A stretch of DNA of 64,000 bases from Beroe ovata (Eukaryota > Ctenophora > Nuda > Beroida > Beroidae), in NCBI GenBank assembly GCA_946803715.1, contig CAMPET010000090.1, forward strand, positions 95,125-159,124, given 5' to 3'. Under the pieces are notes generated by a model that saw nothing but the letters and a program-made list of their open reading frames with translations, ran no database searches and was not told the DNA's origin. The translations under genes were made by a program, and so were the position numbers. This document shows positions 12,453-25,400 of this stretch, one piece after another (position 1 is the stretch's first letter; each line of letters begins with the position of its first letter).

Positions 12453-13498
12453 TTGCTGCCATACTATTTTCAGGTCAGGACGAATTGACTGACAAGGTTT
12501 TTCAAAAATAAAAATGACTTTCATCTTTGCCGAACAAACCAAGAAAATTATAACAACTTTTGATTTTTTGAATGGCCATGATATTTTTTTTCAAAAATAA
12601 AAATTATCATAAATTCCTAAGATCGCGCGGCGCGGCGCGCGCATTGACTCGACGACTCGTATAATTGCAGGTACGGTAAATGGTCAATTGTTATATGTTA
12701 TTCAATATTTAATTTATAACTTTAGTTTGCCGGATGTTCATGTCATCTGCATCCAGTGACCACTGTTTCTTGCGCGCGGCGCGCGCGCTTTCAGCGATGC
12801 GATGCCATCCATGCCGCGCAATGGCCGAAACATGAAAGCGCGCAAAAAAGTGGACAGCGATAACATCCGGCAAACTTTAATTTTAGATTCAATTTGCGCA
12901 TTTTTTGATTTGGCAAATTTTTATTCATATGATGATTCTGAATTTTTCAAATTGCGCGCTTCACGCGTTTGAGAAACAGAGGGTCCGGTCAGAGGCTGTA
13001 AGATTGAAAATTGAGATTTCATTGAACAATTTTTGGATGAACAACGAAAGCCTGTTCAGAATTATTGCGAGTTTATTGTGCACTTGCTTTGCTAATTTTG
13101 ACTGAAATTAAAATCACATATTAAATATGTTTGTCCCTTTGTTCACCATAGTAATGTGCCTAGCCTGAAAATAGTGCTTAGCTAAGTGCCTAGCCTGGCA
13201 AACATGGTGGAGGTCCTTGCTATGCTATATGGCTTAAATAAGGAGTTGAAATCATGGTGTTCCAGAATCCAGATAGAACAATTTGTCATAGAAATTTATA
13301 GTCCTATCATATTGCATGTGGAACCAATATATAATATAGATGTTCAGACAGTTTTTCCTCATTCTATCAGGATCAACTTTTCTGTACACGTGTCCTGACT
13401 ATTGCTTAGCGTCATCTAGGAAGAACTTAATCAGTTGTTTGACTGCTCATAAGTCTTAGTCATCATCACTAAAACTGAAACACTTATTGAATTTTCAG
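12453..13498. other. Intergenic region between divergent kinase and calpain genes
   Basis: No coding exon recognised. It contains the MITE-like element at 12722-12880. A TTTTCAG acceptor at 13498 just before the calpain start codon implies a 5' non-coding exon somewhere in this interval, which I could not locate. Confidence 0.6.
12722..12880. mobile_element. MITE-like element with gtttgccggatgtt inverted termini
   Basis: Left end tttagtttgccggatgtt; right end aacatccggcaaactttaa is its approximate reverse complement. Internal GC-rich arms (gcgcgc, gctttca/tgaaagcgcgc) are also inverted. No coding capacity. Confidence 0.65.
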
Positions 13499-16400
13499 CA
13501 TAGATATGACAGTTGGACGCTCTATGAAAAAGGCCTTTAAAAAGGATATCTCTGATCCAACTATTCTAAAGTATAGAGATCAGGATTACTCCAAAGTTAG
13601 TACCTCCAAGCTTATTCCAACTGACGAACCATTCATAGAAGACCCCTATGGTAAATATAGAAATTCTAACCACAATCATAATTCAGATCAGAGCAGAATG
13701 TGTTGAAAGTGGAACAATGTGGACAGACCCTGAATTCGGGCCTAATGACATTGCTCTTTGGGAAGGGGCTCCGAAAATTCAGAATATTATCTGGAAAAGA
13801 CCAAAGGTACTTATATCTTATTGAATATGGGTATATTTCATACTGTTTCGATCAAAAAACAAAGCTGATTCAAAATTGCTTTACAGGAAATCAATCCTGA
13901 TGCTAAGATGTTTGTTGATGGTGTTTCTGCTAAGGATGTTGATCAAGGAAGGCTTGGAAACTGTTGGTTTGTAGCTTCTGTTGCATGTATTGCACAAGAT
14001 CCACTGTTACTCCAGAAGGTGAGATCATTGGGAGAATTCTGTAAATGCTTATTGGGGTAATTGAGCAGTCTGGCAGGCGCTAAAAACACTCTCTTCAATT
14101 CCAGGTTATCCCAGAAGGGCAGGAATACTCTGAGACTGGTGACACAGGAATTTTCCTCTTCAAATTCTGGAGGTTCGGAGAATGGATAGAGGTAAAGTCT
14201 ATTGGATTAATCCTTAGATAAATTGTCAGGGTTAATCCATCATCTGATCTATAGCTACCATCTTATCATTAGGTTGTGGTTGATGACTGGCTACCAACTC
14301 TCGATGGAACACTGATTTACATGCACAGCAAGGAAAACAATGAGTTTTGGAGTGCCCTGCTTGAAAAAGCTTATGCCAAGTTAGTATTCTGCAAAACTTT
14401 TTGATATAAATCGTGATACCATGATTTCTCGTGATTATTAAACTTTCTGATTTACGAAAATGCATTTCTGCGTCAGATTAAGAAATATCGAAAGATACTG
14501 ATACCTTATGTAATACCTGTTTTTACAGGTTATCTGGGAGTTATGAAGCATTGAGTGGGGGAAACACTGGTGATGCCCTCATAGACTTCACTGGTGGTAT
14601 AAGGTGACTATGATATGCTCGAATTTCTTTCCCCAGTTCCAACTTTTCAGTTTCTGTAATGAAGTATGAAATATCAATGTCATTTTCCTTGCATTTCCAA
14701 ATACCACACTATAGAAACTACTAGAATCTACTAGAAATATTTCTGCTACAAAATAACCAGAATTCAGCAGTAAAGTTATGCAATGTGTACACTAATACAA
14801 GCTGCATAATATTATGTTGCATAAACATTTGTGCAAACTGAATTCGCGATGATAGATACCCAGGCTAGGAAATCGTGTAGCAATTATTCGATTGTTTCCA
14901 AGAATATGGAATCATGTTGAAGTAGGTAGGTACCTAGCTATTGCACTGCTATGGATTCGGACAAGTTTTGCTATGAGATTTCTGCTTCAAAAGTTTACAT
15001 CTGAGTTGAACTACAGGGCTGAACAATTATAAAATACCGTTAAGCGTACCGTTATTGACACCAAAACACCTTGACACAATTTTTCCTTGACACCACTTTT
15101 ATCTATCACCATTTATCCCTGAAACCAATTCTTGACACCAATTCTTCTAGCAAATACCGTGTACTTGATATTTACTCCGAGAAAAGTTGGGCAGCATCCA
15201 AGTTGGCAAAAAGTACTGTTATGTGTGTGTAAACAACGGTAAACAACAATTCAGCCCTCTCTTGTAGCCATTGTTGTTGGCAAAGTTTTGAGTTTATTCT
15301 ACACACTGCACACGTTTCAATGTGTGTAATGTTCCATTATAGGTATCACTGTGGGGCTATGTACTGAGAAAACAGAGAAGAACGTTTTGGGAATTTCGTT
15401 ATTATCGACACCACACCTACAATATCGTGCAATTGTGATATGACATTGTATGTAGGTATAATCCTAATCCTAATTCGGGCATAAGTCCGTTTGCCACTTT
15501 GGCCAGGCGCCNGTAGGTAGGTACCTAGCTATTGCACTGCTATGGGTTTGGACAAGTTTTGCTATGAGATTTCTGCTTCAAAAGTTTACATCTGAGTTGA
15601 ACTACAGAGCTCAACAATTATAGAATACCGTTAGACGTACCGTTATTGGCACCAAAACACCTTGACACAATTCTTCCTTGACACCACTTTTCTCTATCAC
15701 CATTTATCCCTGAAACCACTTCTTGACACCGATAAGTTCTAGCAAATACCGTGCACCGTGTAAAGTTGGGCAACATCCAAGTTGGCAAAAACTACTGTTA
15801 TGTGTGTGTAAACAACGGTAAACAACAATTCAGCCCTCTATTGTAGCCATTGTCGTTGGCAAAGTTTTGAGTTTATTTTACACACTGCACACGTTTCAAT
15901 GTGTGTAATGTTCAATTATATCACCCATATCACTGTTGGGCTATGTACTGAGAAAACAGAGAAGAACGTTTTGGTAATTTCTTTATTATCGACACCATAA
16001 AATATCATGCAATTGTGATATGACATTGTATGTATAATTCTAATCCTAATTCTACTGATACGACTGATATCATGAATCTCTCATTTGACATCGTTTTATG
16101 ACTGAATTACGGAAAAATAGTGACCGGAGGCCACGGACGGGTCGCAGCTTGTTACTACTGAATCTAACTGGCGTAGTCAACCAAGCGTAGTAACCATAGG
16201 TGTTCAAATGTCTCTTTTTGTTGCATCAGAAAATGATTCAATTCATAGGTTACCGTACAGCAGTAAAATTCCGCATAAAATACTCATTTTTAAGAACAAA
16301 AGCATCAAAAAAAGGTGTTGGCCGTAGGTAACAACATTTCCCTATCCTGTAATTCGATTGTCAAGTTTCGAAACTTAATTTTGTGATTAATTTGAACCTA

Positions 16401-19400
16401 TAGAACTACCACAGATCTTTTGTTCTCCATTCGTCAGACAACTGACACACTAGGTATTGTTTTTATGTTAAATCAATCAACTGCAAGTGTCACTCCAGAG
16501 GTCATATAAAACTCACAAACTCGTTGCCTCACTCACAAAATGATTCTCTCACTACTCCTTCTCATTTCTCTTGCTCCTTCGTCAATTTTGTCGGAGGGAA
16601 GCACACCATTCACCTTCCCTGACGAACGTCTTGAACTTGCCCTCAACGACCCAGCCGCCCTTCACGAACTCTACACGGAATATGTAGCATCACACGGACA
16701 CACTCGCCCCTATTGCCAGAAGAAGGAGAGGCTGGAGTTTTTTGTTCGTGAAATTGAAGAAGTTCTTGAGTTACGGAGAGATCCTAATGTCAGATGGCAA
16801 GCTGGAATCAACTTCATGGCTGACATGTCGTCGGAAGAACGAAGTTTGATGAGAGGCCATACCAACAGATCGACAACTGATGATAATAACTCAGTCGAAA
16901 ACAAGCTTCAGTTTAAAATATTTGACGCTCCGGATGAGTTCGATGGATGGCGTGAGAAGGGCCTTGTCGGACCACTCCGTGACCAGAGGAAGAGCTCTTG
17001 CTGGGCTCATTCTACCGTAGCCATCTTGGAGAGCCAAAGGGCATACCTAACAGGTGTATTCGAGGAGCTATCGGTGGAGGAGCTGTGGGCCTGTGTCTAT
17101 AAACACGAGAGAAGAGTCTTCAAGGGAGGGGATGTGACAGAAGCATTAGAATATCTCGACGGAGCAGGCAGATTGGGTTTCGAAAAGGACAACAAGGAAA
17201 AGAACATTTTTGATTTGGACTACATTGTCTTGGAAAGACGGTGTAACAAAGCGTGGAAAACACCAAATGCCCTTGAAGACTTTTCCTTGGGTCTCTACGG
17301 CGAAGTTGGTCACGAGAACGCGTTGTTTGAAAAACTTGTCTGCACGGGGCCAGTTGGCGTTGCCATAGATACGGAGCACACTAAATTTGAAAAGTACAAA
17401 CACGGCATATTCACGCCTAGCGGCTGCAAGAAACAAGATCATGCAGTAACTGTTGTGGGGTACAACAGGGACGCCATCATTATTCGGAACTCCTGGGGTA
17501 GCAAGTGGGGAGTGGGTGGCTACATGTACTTTGATAGAAACGGTCCAGAGTGCTTCTTGTATGATTTTGCTGTACACGTGAGACTGGAACAGAAGGGGAA
17601 TAAATATGCTGATAAAGAATGCCGGATGTCGGAGACTTTTTAGGATGGTTCAGATCTTTTGGTGGGTTTTTTCAAATAGTGGCGGGTTCTTTCAATAGTG
17701 GTTTTGTTAAGTTGTCCATGCTTTAGAGTAGCAAATTTGAAAATGGGATGGATACTGGATACGTACTACCTTGGGATCTCACTCTCAGCTATCAAGTTAT
17801 TTTCACATATTTCCAGGAATTGTTTACTTTGTTATTCTAAGAGTGGTTATCCTAATTCAGTTATGAAATGTTTACTTTATGTCATTCCTACAATGAGGAC
17901 CGAGGGGGAGGATCAATATGGATGAGACTTTTGGGGTAACCAAAATTACAATAATCAAGGAATTATGATCGATGAAAAAATTAAAACCACATATTATACT
18001 GTTTGTTCGGTTCTCGTTTGTCTGATTTCAACCTCTATTCAGCATTGATTATGCTGATTTTTGTTTGTTCAGTATAATATTGTGTCAATTAGATGTGGTA
18101 TGTATGTTTGTATTAAGTTAGATAGCTGTGAGTGGATGTATGTAATTTGATCTGTGATGTTACCCCAACTCAATTAGCTATACATCCACATGGGATATAA
18201 CACAATATTGCCGAGTTGTATCCAGGTACCTGATTCATAACCCTTCTCATTGAAATTACATTCAGCAGTAGACTCACAATACACTCAGTTTTTTCTATAA
18301 GAAACTCTCTATAAGAAACTGAGCCTAGGATTTCTGAAAATTTAAGAAACTTAGCCTAGGATCCTGGAAAAATTAAGAAACTCCGTTGATTTACAATTAA
18401 GAAACTAAGAAACTTTGAGCCTAAAATTCTCAAATTTGTGTGCAGAATCCTAGTATAACGATAACTCTATCAACAGAAAACGTCTGGCTCCTGGGGGCTG
18501 CGCCCCCAGACCCCCGCCCTTCACTTTTATCCGTATACCACACATCTGCCACTTCTGATCGGCATTTTGAGAACACCGATGGTATAGACTACTAAATTTT
18601 GTACAACTATGTTGGCTCAAGTAAGTTTCCAAAATTCCTATAGGATAAAGAAATAAGAAACTGTTAGGCTCAAAATCGCGGAAAAATAAGAAACCTCTAG
18701 CCTAGGATTTTGATAAGTTTCTTATAAAAAAACAGAAAAACGACTACTTACTTCTCTACTGGAAAGGGAAAGGGGAAGTGAAAAGGGGAAGTGAAAAAAA
18801 GGGGCTATAGAATAAGAGGATAAATTTGAGAACTAGGTATTTTGTGCATGCCTTGACGAGATTTGACTCGAGGAGTTTTCCCAAACCCTTACCTCATTCT
18901 TGCTTCTCGAAACTGAGCATAACAACCAGAGAATTACAACTTTCTTACCAAACATAACATATTCTGAAGAATGAACTTAACATTTTAACACATGCAATAT
19001 ATCATATTCATTACATTATTCGCATACATAATATATTAGGTATTGTAAGTATTCTCTGCTTCAAACTTTTAACAGCTTTCTGATCGTGCTGAAACACGTC
19101 ACCAAGGAAACACCTAGAAACTGGCGACTTCACCAAACTGCAATATTCCTCGAGACGCGATTCATAGTAGCTGAACTTTGGGTTTGACTCTATATACTAC
19201 ACAGCCCGAGTTACTGAAATCAAGGGGCCCGGGGAAATAAGTCGCAGGACGCCAGATCGTGCTAAGACACGTCACCAGGAACGCTTGTTTCGACTCCACA
19301 TAACCCCAGGCTCTGAGTTCATGAGTTCATGTTCCCCGACTAAATTCCCTCCGACTTGGTCTGAAAAGTTTAGGACACTATGTCGTTGGAAGGTCTGTAG

Positions 19401-22400
19401 AGGGACGATGGTATTATTGGTGGTTGGGTGGGGGATTCATAGGTTGAAATTTCTAGCTGAAAAACGTTGAGGTCACGAGTGTCGGTTATTTATCCCCATG
19501 GTTGCCATGATTGATCTGGTAACCGCCTACACTTCTTCCGATAATCTCACGGAAATCACCCAGAAACTCATATTATACCTATTGAGCGTGTAACGTGTTT
19601 ATGTGGCTCTAATTATTCCGCCCGTGAATAGGTATTATCTTGAAATCAATAAAAGGACCATTTTTCAGTGAGCTGGTGAATCTAGAAGAAGAAAAGATCA
19701 AAACAGACCCCGTCAAAAAGGAGAAATTCTTCAAGTCCATCACCAAGGCGTTCAAACGTCATGCGATGATCAGTGCATCTATAGAGGTGAGATCATTGTC
19801 AAACACAAGGAATTACCTTCATTTCATAGACGTGAGATCAGTGTCAATCATAAGGATCTTTTTTCATACTGATTTCTATACTGATTTCTGAAGGAAGATA
19901 TCGTCTTCAATCTTTTTGATCTACAATACTGGTGCAGTTAGCCGAAAACATCGAAATAGTTTCTTTTTGATTTATACCTACTGATGCAATTGTAGCCGAA
20001 AACATCGAAATAGTTTCTTTTTGATTTATACCTACTGATGCAATTATAGCCGGAAACAAGGAAATATTTTCGAGATTTTCTCTTCTTCACAGTGTGAGGA
20101 ACATCAAGAGATGGAGGCCAAGTTGGAGAGTGGATTGATTGTCGGCCATGCTTACGGGGTGTCGAGAGTTTCTGAGGTAAAACACAAGGAAATATTTTCT
20201 TTGTTTTTGGGGATCCACATTCCACATGATATACTAATTTCATTCAAATACCTATCACATCCTATTGATTTTGGTATGAATCATTTCAATTATAACCCCA
20301 GGGATTCTGAGAATAAAATGCCCTTATATTTTATTTGTAGACCCATTTCTTACTTTTCATTTAGTTTTAAACTTCTCTTTATAATCATGCAACAGTAGGT
20401 AATAATAGGATAAATGTTTAACCTACGCTTCCATATGATGCAATGTTGTGTGAAAAGCACGCATGGCTGCGTTTCTAAGGGTTCATCTGGGCTGTAAAGA
20501 TTACTCATAAAGTGCGTTTTCGGCTTATTAGCAAAGTTTAAGTCATGCTTGAATTCTGTGTATGAATAGTGCGTGAATAATGCGTGATTTTCAATGTGAT
20601 ACTGCGTGAGTCACGCAGTAACACGCAGCGTGAATGTTAATGATAGTGATGTTTTCACGCGACCCAGATGGTAATATGTAGGTACCCTATCTTGTCTACA
20701 TATTATATTACACTTTGTTATGTAGTGTGTAAGCTTACTAAGGCTAATGCCATTTCATTGTTCACGAAAAGAGAACGACATCGATCTCGGATCATGCATC
20801 GAAAATATAAGGCAGAAATTTCACGTGAACCGAAAAATTGCTCTTTTTATTCTCGATCCAGTTCAAATTCTATAACAATTCTATCAAAATTGAATTCTAT
20901 TAAAAGGATCAATAACATACAGAATTCTTCTCTTTTCCATATTAAAAGCGTGTATACTCTTCTTATTAAGTGTTAGGTGTGAATATGTAGTGTTAATAAT
21001 GTGGTAATACCGTCATCACTTGATAGAGTCTAGTTTGTCTATTATATGTGTGTAAACTGTAATGTATACGCAGTGTGTATGCATTACAGTTTACAGTGTA
21101 TACATTACAGTGTATACACTGTGTAGTGTGTAATACACACATCATACACGGGCTGATCTCGGCTTAGGATGAAGGAAGGGTATTCAATTTAGATGAATGA
21201 GATCATGACCAAGTACTGAATAGGGATCAAAAAGTATGATATTGACCCAGATTTTCGCATCAAGTATTGAAAGGGTGAAATGAAAGGTCGTTTGTTCATA
21301 CTTTAGGGCACTCATTATTATGATAATCCCACGGGTCATGACACTATATTCACAGTCAAAACCACGTGACTTTCGTCAGCGAACCAATCATATCACAGCA
21401 ATGGGGGTCACGTGACTTATCCCATTGTCTGAAGTGCCCTGTGCAATATCATTAGTGCTGTGAGGCACTCATGGGGTAATCTTATAATATTCGATGATTT
21501 GAAGAGAATTTGATCCTTTGAATATTATATGACTATGACAAAATGATTAGGTATGACGTAGGATTTCATCAGAATTTGATACCTATGTTCCGATTTTGAT
21601 TTTGAGTTAGCGAAATTTTTCCGCTGAAAAACTCTCTCAAAGTATTCAACAATTACCAAGTAACTGTCCATTATTTCCTGAAAATGACCAGTTGAGATGT
21701 AAGCACATACTGTTGACACATTGCCAACATCAGTTTCAGTTTCAATTCCGGGAAACTCTATTTTAACACTTCAACAGTTATAACAACCTCAAACAAGACT
21801 TGAAAACCTAAACTTCCAAGGAGGCCCGAACCTGGAATCCACTACCTCTGAAAGGGTTTTAGGGCGTTGATTGGTGTTTTGGTAGCTTTCATTCCGTGAA
21901 GCAGGTAGCCGATGATTTGGGAGAGAGAAATGTCTTTGTCATGAACATAGACAAAGTCATGAGCATAGACATTCACGTCATAGTCATGAACGATAAATTA
22001 TTAAATTCGAAAAGGAACATTGAATTCTTCGCCTCAACTCTCAATTTGGAAAAAATCTGTACTCCTCAACTTATCTACACTACATAGTGTATGATGGCAC
22101 TTACCTCTGCAATGGTGACTGTGGGAACTGTTGCAAAGCGTGAATTGGCAGTTTATTATAATAAGTAAGTCTTCACGATAGGTTTTCTTCCCTCAGTCAC
22201 GTGACCACCAATCGCAGTAACGTGACTGTATCTTTTTGAGTCACGTGACTCATTTTGTTACCATAGCAACATGTCACGTTACCATAACAACCGTTAACGT
22301 GAATGTCACGTTACGTTAGGTATAATGTTAGTGTAAGTGTGAGCTACGTGCTGACATGGCTGAATGGACTGACGTTTCTTGCACTGTACTAAGTACTACG

Positions 22401-25400
22401 TAGTATAGTACAATAATTATACACATTGTGTACGTATTTTGAGACAGTTCACATTCAAAAATGTTCGAGTAATGTGACAAAGGGGCTCAGTTCATTTCTC
22501 AGTCAATTATCCCGTAGAAAGAAATGATCATTGCAAAGTCTCAAGACTAAAGTGCAATGGATTGGAGAATAATTGCTGAATTTTCGCGGTTCTCCCCACT
22601 AACCAATAGGTCAAAATGTCGTAGACGTGTTATAGGCAGATATACGTGTCACAGCTATGTATCCAACACGTAGATCAGCAAGTGAAAGTGTCAAATTCCA
22701 ACGTCAAAAGGAAGTTACTGACAATCTTCACGCTTTCAGCTCACTTCTCTACTCCTACTACTCTAATGGTGAAAATTGCTTAACAGAATCTTCATATTTC
22801 TTCACAGTTTCACACAATACACAATGTAGGTATTACGCACAAAATGTACGAACATCTTTTTCTTGAGGACTGACATTATTTAAGTGATAATGATTTGGGT
22901 ATGTGTCAAAGTGATAAAACACAGAATTCTCAGATTCAATATACCAAGAAATGTGAATGATTCTAGGTAATGTCACTTCTCGTTTCTGTCTGTCTGGATT
23001 CTGCATACTCAACATAGAATGTCATCGATAATTATGGTATTCCAGAAACATAAGAAACCTATCGTGTAAGAAACCTATTTCTCGAAGGTTCTATTTCAAG
23101 AAGCCCCATGCCAAATGTATATTGTGTTCCTATCTAATTGATGTAAACTGCATAGTTACGTGTGGTGAGCTGTAGGAATCCAGATTTTCGAATACAGTTA
23201 TTCAAATTACAGCTACCAAGTCCCAAGCAAACTTTGCAGTTTGTTTATGAAAGGCTAGACGAAGGAAGATAGTCATAGCCAATAGCTATTAGCCATCTTT
23301 GGCTGACTCAATTGCAAGGCAAGATTGACTTGCCTTGCTGTCTGTTTGAAGCCTCAGGGCGTTGTCAGGTGGCTTTACCTGCTGAGACTAGAAGCTGCTG
23401 ATTTCAGCTCAGGAAATCAGTGTGAGAGCCACTCAGGAAGAGCACTCCCTCAGCCTCGAGTACTGACTATAGCAGGGGAAGCCTCCGTGCTACGGCGTGA
23501 CTGTTTGATCTAAGCGACCAAGACCTACAGCCACTAAGACTAAGACTCAGAACAATAATTCGGCGGTATAATAATAGTTCACTGTTATTGGGAGGACAAG
23601 CAATTGTCCGCACATCTCGTACCGTTCACCTTGATGCGTGACAACAATAATAATGTCACTCAGGGTTTACCATAGATCATGTTTTCGTATCAAATTTAGC
23701 TGCCAAATAATTCACAAAGGTCAGGTCCACTGTGCGAGCCTTCTAGTTCGTTTATGAAGGAACAATTGTTCACTTGATGGGAGCTCGTGACCAATCACTC
23801 TTACACGTGTAAATTCTTAAATTAGAACAAAAGCCTTGTTGAGTGAGCAAGCAATTGTTTGCACATTTCCCATGATAGTTTGCCTTGGTGTACTTATCCC
23901 GTACTAAATACGTGAGTTGTTAGACGGTTAAATAAAACTGTCACTTGGAGTTGATAACCAAATATCAAGTTGAACCTGTCGGATAACTCACGTCAAGTCC
24001 TAGTTCTGTACGAGTCTTCAAGTTTGTTTATGAAAGAACAATTGGGGGTATTGTTCACTTTTTGTAAGGACGTGACCAATCACATAAATTAGAACTGTTT
24101 GCACAAACCTCATGACAACACGTGAGAGGGTAAAGTAAAACTGTCACGAGCGGAGTTTACCAAATATAACGTGGATATCAACTTTAGCTGCCGGATAAGT
24201 CTTCTGTTATAGCAGTTTGTGTTTGACTGAACAATTTTGGGGTAGGGGTATTGTTCAATTTTTGGGAGGGTGACCTCTGACCTATCACTTTTACAGTTAA
24301 TAAATTCGAACAAAAGCACTCAACCAGTCACAAGGAATTGTTCTCAGATAGTTTACCATGATGTGACAACACGTGCGCTGGTCAATATAAAAAGCAAATA
24401 ACATGCTGCCATGATCAGAGCGAACCAAATTTCCAGGGGCTACTTCCCGAAACACTCAGGAAGGCATTAGGAGTTCCTCAATGTTGGTACACATAATTCC
24501 TTCTCAACTGTTTAGTGAAGGAGCCCTTAACTTTTTGCCGGGTCAACTTACTCTTATGTGGATCTTTTTCTTGTCCCAATTTCCCAATTTGTTAACATCA
24601 TTACAGCTAACAGAACTTTTCAACACAGAGCATTATTTAATTCAACTTCTCAGATATAACAAATAATGGAACGGACTGCCTTGCTGGTACTGACGCTGTT
24701 CGCAATGGCTCTCTCTAAAGCCACCATAGACGATACCATGACCCTCTTTAGGAACACCCTAGCCAAATGGAACGTCCAGGTCAGGGACAAACGCGACTTT
24801 ATCGAGCGGTACAACAGGCTGAAGAAAATGAAGAGGAGTGTCGATTCCACCACGACTGGTGTTATTATGGATACACTAAACAGATTCGCTGTTAACAATG
24901 ATGAGGAGCACGCAGTTCTGATGGAAAGTACAAAGAGGAATGCTAATCTTACTCTTGCCGCCATGAACGCGATGGAGGAGGACGTCATATTCTCGTTCGA
25001 AAAAAGGAGAACTTTTTCGAGGAATAAGAGAGGAGCAGCAAGGGATGATGGAGTGTTTGACTGGAACAATCCACCGCCAAGTTACGATTACTACGAGAAC
25101 GTGCTTGGCATGTCTGAACCTCAGGATCAAGGTAGTTGTGGAGCGTGCTGGGCTTTCCCAGCTGTAGCTGCAATGGAGGCTGTCTACAAACAAATCACCA
25201 GAGAAGACGTGGTATTCTCCAAACAATTCTTGGTCGATTGTACCCACAGCGGCAGCGGATGTTCTGGAGCAACAATCTACGCAGGATTTGAAATCACCAA
25301 AGATAGGCAGTATCTGAGGAGTGAGCAAGATTGGCCATACACGGCAGTCTATGAGCCGTGTAATGCTGAACTAAAGGCGAACATGGAGGCTGGTAGGAAA

